This document shows positions 13,555 through 18,956 of a stretch of DNA of 18,956 nt, piece after piece. Numbering within the stretch: the stretch's first letter is position 1; each line of letters starts with the position of its first letter. The stretch is from Acidobacteriota bacterium (GTDB lineage Bacteria > Acidobacteriota > Terriglobia > Terriglobales > Acidobacteriaceae): contig QIAR01000044.1 of NCBI GenBank assembly GCA_003225595.1, positions 1 through 18,956 on the forward strand. Reading direction: 5' to 3'. The notes below the pieces were generated by a model, which saw only the letters and a program-made list of their open reading frames with translations, did not search any database and was not told the origin of the DNA. A program made the position numbers and the translations under genes.

Positions 13555-15513
13555 TTATTGAACCGTCAAAATAGCAGGCGGAGCGGCGGTCACTGCTCCA
13601 GACGTGGTGCCAATGTTCGTGGTGCCAACGCCGGTAGTAGTTGCCAAACCGGCCCCATTCGGGCCATTCGCAATGGTCGCCACGCTGGAAGAAGACGAGC
13701 TCCAGTGAGTCGTGAGCGTTATGTCCTGTGGCGTTACGCCGCCACTGAACGTACCCATCGCCGTGAACTGCTGAGTGCTTCCTACCGACACCGTCGGGGC
13801 TGCTGGCGTAATCGCGATCGACGCCAGCGTGCCACTGAAGATGGTCAAGGTAGTTGTCGCCGGGGTGACTCCCGAAACCGTCGCAGTGATGGTCACTGAT
13901 CCGGCCTTCTTGCCGTGAGCCACTCCAGAGCTTCGAACCTGAGCAATATTCGGGTGGTTTGATTTCCAGCTGACACCGCTCAGATTGGTGGCCGTACTTA
14001 GGTCACTGAAGGTACCCGTGACCGTGAACTTCACAGACGTGCCCTTCGCGATTGTCGGATTGCTTGGGGTAATGGCGATCGAAACCAGGTGCAAAATCGA
14101 AACGGTCAAGCCAGTAGAACCGCTGACCGAACCCAAAGTTGCCGTTATTGTCGTAGCTCCAGTTGCAGCACTGGTAACCAATCCCTGATTGTTGATCGTC
14201 GCAGTGGCCGCACTCGAGGAACTCCATAGAACCGAAGCGGTGATGTCCTGCGTAGTGCTGTCGCTGAAGGTGCCCATCGCGGTGAACTGTTTGGTAGTTC
14301 CCACTGCCATGCTAGAACTAGCCGGCGTGACTGTGATCGAAAACAGGGTTGCGCCGGTTACATTGAGAGTCGCGGTCCCCGTGACTGAGCCGGAAGTGGC
14401 GCTGATGGTTGCCGTGCCGACGCCAACCCCTGTCGCCAAGCCGGCAGAGTTGATGGTCGCGACAGTCGATGCGGATGACAACCACGCCACTGAACTCAGT
14501 ACCTGAGTACTGCCATCGTCAAAGCTTCCGATCGCGGTGAATTGCTGAGTTGTTCCTGCCGCAATCGACGCTGTTGCCACGGCAATCGACGCGGTTGCAG
14601 GAGTTACTTCGATAGAGGTCAAATTCGCAGGCACGACTGTCAAGGTCGTGGTGTCAGTGAGTGATCCAAGAGTCGCGGTAAGAGTCGTGCTTCCTGCCGC
14701 CACAGTGGTGGCGAGGCCGGCATTGTTGACGGTGGCTACAGATGTCGATGATGAGCTCCAGGTCACACCACTAACGAGATCCTGCGTCGACAAGTCGCTG
14801 TATGTGGCTGTAACCGTGTACTGCTGGTTGATGCCGATGCCCAGCGTCAGTCCATCCGGCGTGATCGAAATTGAGGTGATGGTCGGGTTGGTGACGGTGA
14901 GCGTAGTGCTTTGCCTGACGCTGCCGAGCGTGGCACTGATGGTGGTTGAGCCCGCAGCCACACTGGTGACCAGCCCGGTTGCATCAATGGTTGCGTTGGA
15001 AGGAGCAGATGAACTCCAGGTGACCAAGGCCGTGAGATCGCGACTGCTTCCGTCACTGTAGCTGCCGATGGCAGTGAATTGCTGGGTCGTGTTGACCGGC
15101 ATCGAGGAAGCTAGTGGAGACAGAGTAATTGACGTCAGGTTAGCAGCAGCGTTGGTCACAGTGAGGATCGCTGTCCCGTTGATACTTCCAGATTGCGCGG
15201 TAACTGTTACCACGCCGACTGCGACGCCACTTGCGGCACCCGCACTGTTGACTGACGCGAAATTCGTGTCAGACGAGCTCCATTGCACAGAACTGGTTAT
15301 GTCTTTGCTGCTGCCGTCAGAGAATTTTCCCGTCGCCGTGAACTGCTGAGTCGCTCCGGCGGAAATTGACATGGTAGCTGGCGTCACCTGAAGCGAAGAA
15401 AGGGACGGAGCAAGAGCAGATGTAGAGCCCGATCCACCTGATTGCCCACCACCGCCACAGGCAATCAACAATGAAAGAGAGAATAAGACCAGGACCAACG
15501 ATGCAGTTTTCAC
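13555..15513 (-). CDS. lipoprotein with seven BIG2 (bacterial Ig-like) repeats
   Basis: A 652-residue surface or periplasmic protein. Starting from the GTG at 15513, which has GGAG 8 nt upstream, it begins with a short lipoprotein signal peptide ending in a lipobox, LLIAC, with lipidated Cys19 followed by Gly-rich sequence. From residue ~37 to the end run seven units of ~85 residues with the BIG2 pattern: a 'SIxxTPxxxSxxxGTTQQFTAxGxFSDGSxQDIT' type opening, a 'VxWSSS' strand and a 'GLATxVAAGxTTITAT' closing. An ATG 12 codons upstream (15549) would spoil the signal peptide. Such Ig-like arrays commonly serve in adhesion or as rigid spacers; there is no catalytic domain. Repeat 4 carries an extra 7-residue duplication. 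Composition is very Ser/Thr/Ala-rich. The long open frames on the opposite strand are by-products of this. Confidence 0.9.
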   Translation of the reverse strand: MKTASLVLVLFSLSLLIACGGGGQSGGSGSTSALAPSLSSLQVTPATMSISAGATQQFTATGKFSDGSSKDITSSVQWSSSDTNFASVNSAGAASGVAVGVVTVTAQSGSINGTAILTVTNAAANLTSITLSPLASSMPVNTTQQFTAIGSYSDGSSRDLTALVTWSSSAPSNATIDATGLVTSVAAGSTTISATLGSVRQSTTLTVTNPTITSISITPDGLTLGIGINQQYTVTATYSDLSTQDLVSGVTWSSSSTSVATVNNAGLATTVAAGSTTLTATLGSLTDTTTLTVVPANLTSIEVTPATASIAVATASIAAGTTQQFTAIGSFDDGSTQVLSSVAWLSSASTVATINSAGLATGVGVGTATISATSGSVTGTATLNVTGATLFSITVTPASSSMAVGTTKQFTAMGTFSDSTTQDITASVLWSSSSAATATINNQGLVTSAATGATTITATLGSVSGSTGLTVSILHLVSIAITPSNPTIAKGTSVKFTVTGTFSDLSTATNLSGVSWKSNHPNIAQVRSSGVAHGKKAGSVTITATVSGVTPATTTLTIFSGTLASIAITPAAPTVSVGSTQQFTAMGTFSGGVTPQDITLTTHWSSSSSSVATIANGPNGAGLATTTGVGTTNIGTTSGAVTAAPPAILTVQ

Positions 15514-15591
15514 ACTTGTTTCTCCAATTCGATTTTTGGGCTCAAACATTTCTCAGCTTTTAGAAAGGGGTGTTCTGTTTGCATTCTATTT

Positions 15592-15602
15592 GGGAAATTC
15601 CC
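15592..15602. promoter_or_regulatory. short palindrome GGGAAATTCCC, possible operator
   Basis: GGGAA-A-TTCCC is an odd-centred palindrome about 80 bases upstream of the BIG2 lipoprotein start, in the divergent promoter region. Position and symmetry suggest a regulator site; no known regulator is assigned and chance occurrence is possible. Confidence 0.25.
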
Positions 15603-15619
15603 TTTTTGATCCGACCTCA

Positions 15620-15635
15620 GGTTACGTAGGTAACC
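15620..15635. promoter_or_regulatory. palindrome GGTTAC-GTAG-GTAACC, possible operator
   Basis: A perfect 6-bp inverted repeat around a 4-base centre lies 18 bases from the previous palindrome. It could be a dimeric regulator site for the lipoprotein gene or form a hairpin near its transcript start. No T-run follows, so it is not a terminator. Assignment is inference from symmetry and location. Confidence 0.3.
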
Positions 15636-16035
15636 CCTTCTGTTCGTGTGGAATAAAGGGACTATTGCAAGCCTGAGATGTGAAAACTTGTGCGCGAATG
15701 CTCCATGAGGAATGCGTCTACCTAAGCATCGATCGCGGGCAGGTCTACAAGCAGTTGAGTTACCGGCACCTTACAAGCTCTCCGGCCGTCCAGTCGACTT
15801 TTCGTCTCTGGAAGCAGAGTTGCTTAGTCCAACTGTGGAGGCTATTCGGAGGTCTTCGAGGTTCTCCAAAGTGCTAGCGCTATCGTTCCCCCTACTTGAG
15901 ATCCGAAGCACGACGAAGATTGTAAGCCACCGATCGTCACGCCCCAATCCGGGACTGTGGTCTTGTTTAGCACCGGGCTAACGGGCATTGCCAGGCGTCA
16001 TCAAACGCCGCTTAAGAAAAGGGGACTAGAGAGAC

Positions 16036-16701
16036 ATGCGTAAGACTTTCGCATTTTCCATCCTCGCGCTCGCGCTGCTGCTGGTCAGCCCCGCGTTCGC
16101 GGATACTTGTATCAGTTTTGCTGGCTACAACTGTGCTTCTCATGTGACCGACAACGTTCACATCGTGGGCCAGTCCGGAACCGGCCTAGATGTGGGCACA
16201 ACCCAAGGCTTGATCACCGGGAGCAGTTTCACGGTAGAGATGACAGGTAACAGGTCCACGCTTGACATCATCCTGATCGCGGCTTCTCCTCTGCCTCTTA
16301 CCGGGACCCTGAACGGAATCAGCTTCACCAGTCTGTCTAGTTTTCCGGAAGGTGGCGCCATTAACGCCATCAATAACACCCTTACGGGACTTGGCTTCGG
16401 GACGGCAACGTACTTTGGCTACGTCGATCTGAACTCGCCTCTGGCCGCGAACGCCAGTCTGACGGTGAACATCGCCGGGCTGCCTTCAGGAGTGGTGATC
16501 TACGGAGTGGCCATGAACAACGTCTGCACCGATAAAGGCTGCACGACGGTGATCACGGACATCACACAGGTCACGCCGAACTCTGAAGGCGGAGTCTACA
16601 AGCCGAATACTCCTGTTCCTGAACCCGGTAGCTTGATGCTGCTCGGTACCGGCCTTGTCGGACTTGCGGGCATGGCACGCCGTCGTTTCAAGCGTAGCTG
16701 A
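16036..16701 (+). CDS. PEP-CTERM sorting domain secreted protein
   Basis: A 221-residue exported protein. It has a signal peptide (residues 1-22, cleavage after AFA) and a C-terminal PEP-CTERM signal: VPEPGSLMLLGTGLVGLAGM then ARRRFKRS, that is PEP at 195-197, one hydrophobic helix and an Arg-rich tail. Proteins with this tail are recognised and cleaved by an exosortase (EpsH/XrtA type) and usually associated with exopolysaccharide or biofilm formation. The mature middle part (~160 residues) is Thr/Ser/Gly-rich, has four cysteines (25, 33, 164, 169) and no domain I recognise. GGGG lies 11 nt upstream of the ATG. It is monocistronic and ends in a clear terminator. No exosortase gene is in the window. 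Confidence 0.9.
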   Translation: MRKTFAFSILALALLLVSPAFADTCISFAGYNCASHVTDNVHIVGQSGTGLDVGTTQGLITGSSFTVEMTGNRSTLDIILIAASPLPLTGTLNGISFTSLSSFPEGGAINAINNTLTGLGFGTATYFGYVDLNSPLAANASLTVNIAGLPSGVVIYGVAMNNVCTDKGCTTVITDITQVTPNSEGGVYKPNTPVPEPGSLMLLGTGLVGLAGMARRRFKRS

Positions 16702-16981
16702 TAGCAGCGCACAAAACCTCCTTTGCACAAAGAACCCCGGAGACAACTTCGGGGTCTTGTTTTGCTCGGGGGATTCCAGCAATAAGCTGCTCCGGGTTAT
16801 GACTCCCGACTAGCGCATGCGTTGGGCGAACCGCTCAGATTGCGTCTTATGTGAGTTCTTGGGACCTTTCCGGGATTTGCAACGAAGAGTGAAGCGCGCG
16901 ACGAAAGATAGACTGGGCTGGATGAGGAAATCCTTCATTCTCCGGTAATGACTTACGAGGTGCGAAGGAGGAAGCTGGATC
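16702..16981. other. convergent intergenic region, no gene
   Basis: About 280 bases lie between the PEP-CTERM gene and the end of the sensor kinase. Apart from the terminator at 16734-16763, nothing is recognised. In particular there is no response-regulator gene for the kinase. Confidence 0.5.
16734..16763 (+). terminator. intrinsic terminator of the PEP-CTERM gene
   Basis: ACCCCGGAG pairs with CTTCGGGGT (one G-U pair) around an ACAA loop, then CTTGTTTT follows. It lies 33 bases past the stop codon on the plus strand, a standard Rho-independent layout. Confidence 0.85.
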
Positions 16982-18106
16982 CTAGGCGGCGTCGGCCGAG
17001 CGCGCTGCGGCGTTCGCAACCGGCAATTGGGCTGCTACCAGTGTTCCCTTGCCATTGGAATTAATCTCCAACCCGCCGCCGAGTTGCCGGAGTCTTTCTC
17101 GCATCCCTCTGATTCCAACCCCGGGGGTGCCAGCAGAGGCCATTTCATGGAGCTTCTCTGGCGGTATACCCTTGCCTCTATCCTCCACTTCCACGCGAAC
17201 ATGGCTCGTGGCGCGAACAATGCGAATCTTGGCTGTGGCGCTTTCTGAATGACGATGAATATTCGTGAGGCATTCCTGCACTGTCCGAAAGATGGCAATT
17301 TCTAATTCCCGTGACAGCCGTCCGAAACCGTCGGGAAACTCCAGATCAACCTTAATCTGACTGCGTTGCGCAAATCCATCTATGTACCAACGAAGAGCCG
17401 ACGAAAGCCCTGTCTCATCGAGCAGCGGCGGATGAAGCAAGTGAGACAGCGTGCGGATGTCCTTGCTCATTTCCTGAACCAGAGCCTCGCTATCCGTGAC
17501 GGCGCGAGCTGTCTTGGTAAGTCGTTCGATGTCGGAGCGTACGACAGATAGGTTCATCGCCAGGCCCGCTAACAGTTGCCCAACGCTATCGTGCAATTCG
17601 CGGGCGATGCGCCGCCTCTCCTCATCTTGCAGTTGGAGCAGACGTGCGGTGAGCTCGCGGAGGCTTTGATTGGCGGTATCGAGTTCCGCCGTACGTTGTT
17701 TGACGCGGCCTTCCAAATCGCCTTGCGCTTTCCGCAGTGCTTCCTCACGACGGCGATGTGCTTCTCCCATCACCGCGGTGGCGCCAGAAACCAACAAGAA
17801 CGCAAGAATGCCAACGAACTGTGTCGTGTTGGCGATACGAAATGAGTGAATAGGGGGAATGAACCAATATTGCGCCCCAAGGAGGGCAAGAACAGCGGTC
17901 ACGACTGAGGGGCCGACACCGCAGTACAAGGCGGAAAAAACCACCGCTGGGAAGAGCATAACGTAGGGAGCGTAATCGCCGAGTAGAGGTTTCAGGGCCC
18001 AACGGACCAGCAAGGCAACTGCAGTTGCTAAGAGCGCGGCGGCGTAGCGCGTCGCTGTTTTCTTTGAGATTTGTGCAGAGAGCGCGCCGTAATTCGCCAT
18101 CCTCAT
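16982..18106 (-). CDS. DUF4118 sensor histidine kinase, NarL/DegS (HisKA_3) type
   Basis: A 374-residue inner-membrane kinase. Residues ~20-118 form four membrane helices of the DUF4118 (KdpD-like) type, with YAPYVMLFPAVVFSALYCGVGP as the typical stretch. A coiled coil (~118-165) leads to the HisKA_3 box EERRRIARELHDSVGQLLAG with phospho-His172. The HATPase domain shows ECLTNIHRHS, DRGKGIP and GVGIRGMRERLRQLGG. All motifs look intact. The ATG at 18106 has GAGG 7 nt upstream and lies ~60 bases after a plausible promoter; an ATG two codons later is equally possible. Kinases of this class normally pair with LuxR-type response regulators, but none is adjacent, so it is an orphan within this window. 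The signal is unknown. Confidence 0.9.
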   Translation of the reverse strand: MRMANYGALSAQISKKTATRYAAALLATAVALLVRWALKPLLGDYAPYVMLFPAVVFSALYCGVGPSVVTAVLALLGAQYWFIPPIHSFRIANTTQFVGILAFLLVSGATAVMGEAHRRREEALRKAQGDLEGRVKQRTAELDTANQSLRELTARLLQLQDEERRRIARELHDSVGQLLAGLAMNLSVVRSDIERLTKTARAVTDSEALVQEMSKDIRTLSHLLHPPLLDETGLSSALRWYIDGFAQRSQIKVDLEFPDGFGRLSRELEIAIFRTVQECLTNIHRHSESATAKIRIVRATSHVRVEVEDRGKGIPPEKLHEMASAGTPGVGIRGMRERLRQLGGGLEINSNGKGTLVAAQLPVANAAARSADAA

Positions 18107-18176
18107 ATCCTCGCCTCGGTCAAACCTCGGAGCAGCCCAGAAGCGGCGGGAACTGCTCTGACAACGCGTCAAAAAT

Positions 18177-18204
18177 GTTATAACAAGAGGGACACTAGAG
18201 CAAA
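18177..18204 (-). promoter_or_regulatory. candidate sigma-70 promoter of the DUF4118 kinase
   Basis: On the minus strand TTTGCT (-35, 18204-18199) and TATAAC (-10, 18182-18177) are 16 bases apart. Transcription would start near 18169, leaving a ~60-base leader before the chosen ATG and supporting that start over longer alternatives. The match is moderate and unproven. Confidence 0.35.
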
Positions 18205-18225
18205 GAAATATTGGGGTGAGCCAAA

Positions 18226-18244
18226 CCGTCCCGAACTGGGACGG
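18226..18244. repeat. 7-bp hairpin CCGTCCC/GGGACGG
   Basis: A perfect 7-bp stem with a GAACT loop, upstream of the kinase promoter. Its 3' arm merges into GGGAGATGG, a word repeated in the tRNA-like motif at 18449-18480. No T-run is present. Function unknown. Confidence 0.5.
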
Positions 18245-18448
18245 GAGATGGGGGAATCAAAGGCCGCGCGGGAACCTAAATTCAACAAGATGCAGGATTT
18301 AGGGATGGCAGTTTTAGACCTTAACTGCCCGTGCAAGGCAACGATTGTGCTCTTGATTGCCTTGAGATTTGGGTAAAGCGCTATCAGACTGTCCACTTCG
18401 TCTTTCGTCGCGAAGCCCTTCAAGATAGGCCAAGTCAACGTAACTCGG

Positions 18449-18480
18449 GGTGGGAGATGGGAATCGAATCCGCTCCGAAG
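18449..18480 (-). other. tRNA 3'-end-like remnant
   Basis: The minus strand reads CTTCGGAGCGGATTCGATTC then CCATCTCCCACC, which resembles the variable arm, T-loop (TTCGATT) and acceptor end of a class II tRNA such as tRNA-Tyr. The T-stem is poor (A-C at the pair closing the loop) and I find no matching 5' half upstream, so it is not an intact tRNA. It could be a leftover attachment site or a chance likeness. Confidence 0.3.
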
Positions 18481-18684
18481 CAACTAACAAAGGACTTAAC
18501 CGAGCACAGTTGGCATTCTTAGTTCTTCTAAGTCGCTGTACAGCAAAGAACTGATTTCCGAAATCACTTTGGCCTACAAACCCACTTTTGCACGCTGACA
18601 CTGCGGTCGCCCCATCCTTCAGCTCCAAGTTCAGGCTGCTAACAGTCCGTGGTGGAAGTCAGACTGGAATGAACAAGTAGTGGG

Positions 18685-18956
18685 TCAATCCGATTTAGCA
18701 GCGGCGGGTGTCTCGATGACTGTCTTCCCGTCTGCTGAGACGCGGAATCTGATATGAGGAGACCGGCCTAGCGTGTCAACGAGCTGTCACCGCCGATCAA
18801 CATGTACTGGTCGAACGCTCTCTTCGTATCCGGAGAGATTTTCGAGCGGTAAAACTGCCAGCGACTCGATATGTGTCCGACTCCCTCTGCCCAGCAGCCG
18901 TTCCCGCCAGCTACCTACATTCAGCACCAGCGCAAGAAGCACCATTACGGCGATAG
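18685..18956 (-). pseudogene. frameshifted remnant of an acidobacterial 'SLAVLPLENLSG' TolB/TPR-type protein, cut by the window edge
   Basis: Entering from the right edge, the minus strand reads IAVMVLLALVLNV, SWRERLLGRGSRTHIESL and AVLPLENLSG: a membrane helix followed by the start of the periplasmic/regulatory domain common in acidobacterial winged-helix or protein-kinase plus TPR proteins, where LSGDPEQEYFADGMTDAL usually follows. Here that continuation is missing. The frame degrades to a stop at 18787-18789. The +1 frame reads SPDTKRAFDQYMLIGGDSS, and the original frame resumes as LVDTLGRSPHIRFRVSADGK ending TPAAAKSD-stop at 18685. At least one frameshift or a fusion of two gene pieces is needed to explain this. 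The family identification rests on memory of the motif; the decay is directly visible. Confidence 0.55.

Larger units (their letters stand above)
15514..16035. other. divergent intergenic region, no gene seen
   Basis: About 520 bases lie between the divergent BIG2 lipoprotein and PEP-CTERM genes and must hold both promoters. Two short palindromes sit on the lipoprotein side. The weak open frames in 15680-15981 have no domain or ribosome site. A GG-N10-GC spacing at 15983-15996, 40-53 bases before the PEP-CTERM start, is a poor sigma-54-like match that I do not call. Confidence 0.45.
18205..18684. other. region without a convincing gene, probably decayed sequence
   Basis: Short minus-strand open frames cover parts of this stretch, but they lack ribosome sites and domains, and one begins inside the tRNA-like motif. 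It contains a hairpin (18226-18244), the motif at 18449-18480 and little else I can name. Together with the remnant to its right, it reads like an eroded or insertion-prone spacer. Confidence 0.45.

Noticed and set aside
13985..15349. Long open frames on the plus strand opposite the BIG2 lipoprotein
   Set aside because: They are valine/alanine/threonine-rich mirror images of the Ser/Thr/Ala-rich repeat array, with no start signals or domains.
15680..15981. Two overlapping plus-strand open frames in the divergent intergenic region
   Set aside because: No ribosome binding site, no domain, irregular composition; more likely non-coding promoter region.
15765..15996. Sigma-54-type promoters (GG-N10-GC at 15765-15778 and 15983-15996) before the PEP-CTERM gene
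   Set aside because: Only the dinucleotides fit; the flanking consensus is poor, and such spacings are frequent by chance.
18178..18483. 101-codon minus-strand open frame beginning in the tRNA-like motif
   Set aside because: Its start (GFDSHLPPR) is the typical spurious translation of a tRNA 3' end, it spans the candidate kinase promoter, and it has no domain I recognise.
18440..18640. tmRNA on the minus strand
   Set aside because: The 3' part looks tmRNA-like (TTCGGA, TTCGATTCC), but no complementary 5' end or tag-peptide region is visible upstream and the T-stem is mispaired.

Overview
The window looks like chromosomal DNA of a soil-type acidobacterium (Acidobacteriota, probably class Terriglobia). 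This is inferred from the moderately high GC content, the gene types together (PEP-CTERM secreted protein, BIG2-repeat lipoprotein, FmdB zinc ribbon, PilZ, many sensor kinases), loose gene packing with hairpin-forming intergenic repeats, and protein wording I associate with that phylum. No plasmid, phage, integrase, transposase or CRISPR signal was found.

Left part (1-5520): an S1/P1-type secreted nuclease cut by the window edge (minus), a 550-base intergenic stretch with a hairpin, a small low-affinity iron permease family membrane protein (minus), a DUF1624/HGSNAT-like multi-pass membrane acyltransferase (plus), and a large hybrid histidine kinase (plus). The kinase's membrane domain carries the ethylene-receptor signature: Asp in the first core helix and Cys-x3-His in the second. 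It is followed by HisKA, HATPase and two receiver domains. Just downstream lie a 21-bp perfect hairpin and the wreck of a response-regulator gene in which two adjacent receiver segments sit in opposite orientations.

Middle (5536-9802): a minus-strand group of a TPM-domain protein with a glycine-rich tail, a nucleotidyltransferase-fold protein with an altered catalytic motif, and LemA. A YheT-like alpha/beta hydrolase lies upstream and probably shares their transcription. Divergent to it are a FmdB-type zinc ribbon protein and, after a leader with several hairpins, a single-domain PilZ protein.

PQQ region (10084-13188): pqqB, pqqC, pqqD and pqqE in one tightly packed operon. No pqqA-like precursor peptide is visible immediately beside it. 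PqqC appears to have Ile where a known active-site His lies. The products would make the cofactor pyrroloquinoline quinone, but no quinoprotein dehydrogenase is in the window.

Right part (13189-18956): terminator hairpins, a seven-repeat BIG2 (Ig-like) lipoprotein (minus), an intergenic region with two palindromes, a PEP-CTERM secreted protein (plus) with a clear terminator, and a DUF4118-containing NarL/DegS-type sensor kinase (minus). The last 780 bases are mostly decayed sequence: a tRNA 3'-end-like motif and a remnant of a gene of the 'SLAVLPLENLSG' type, frameshifted and cut by the window edge.
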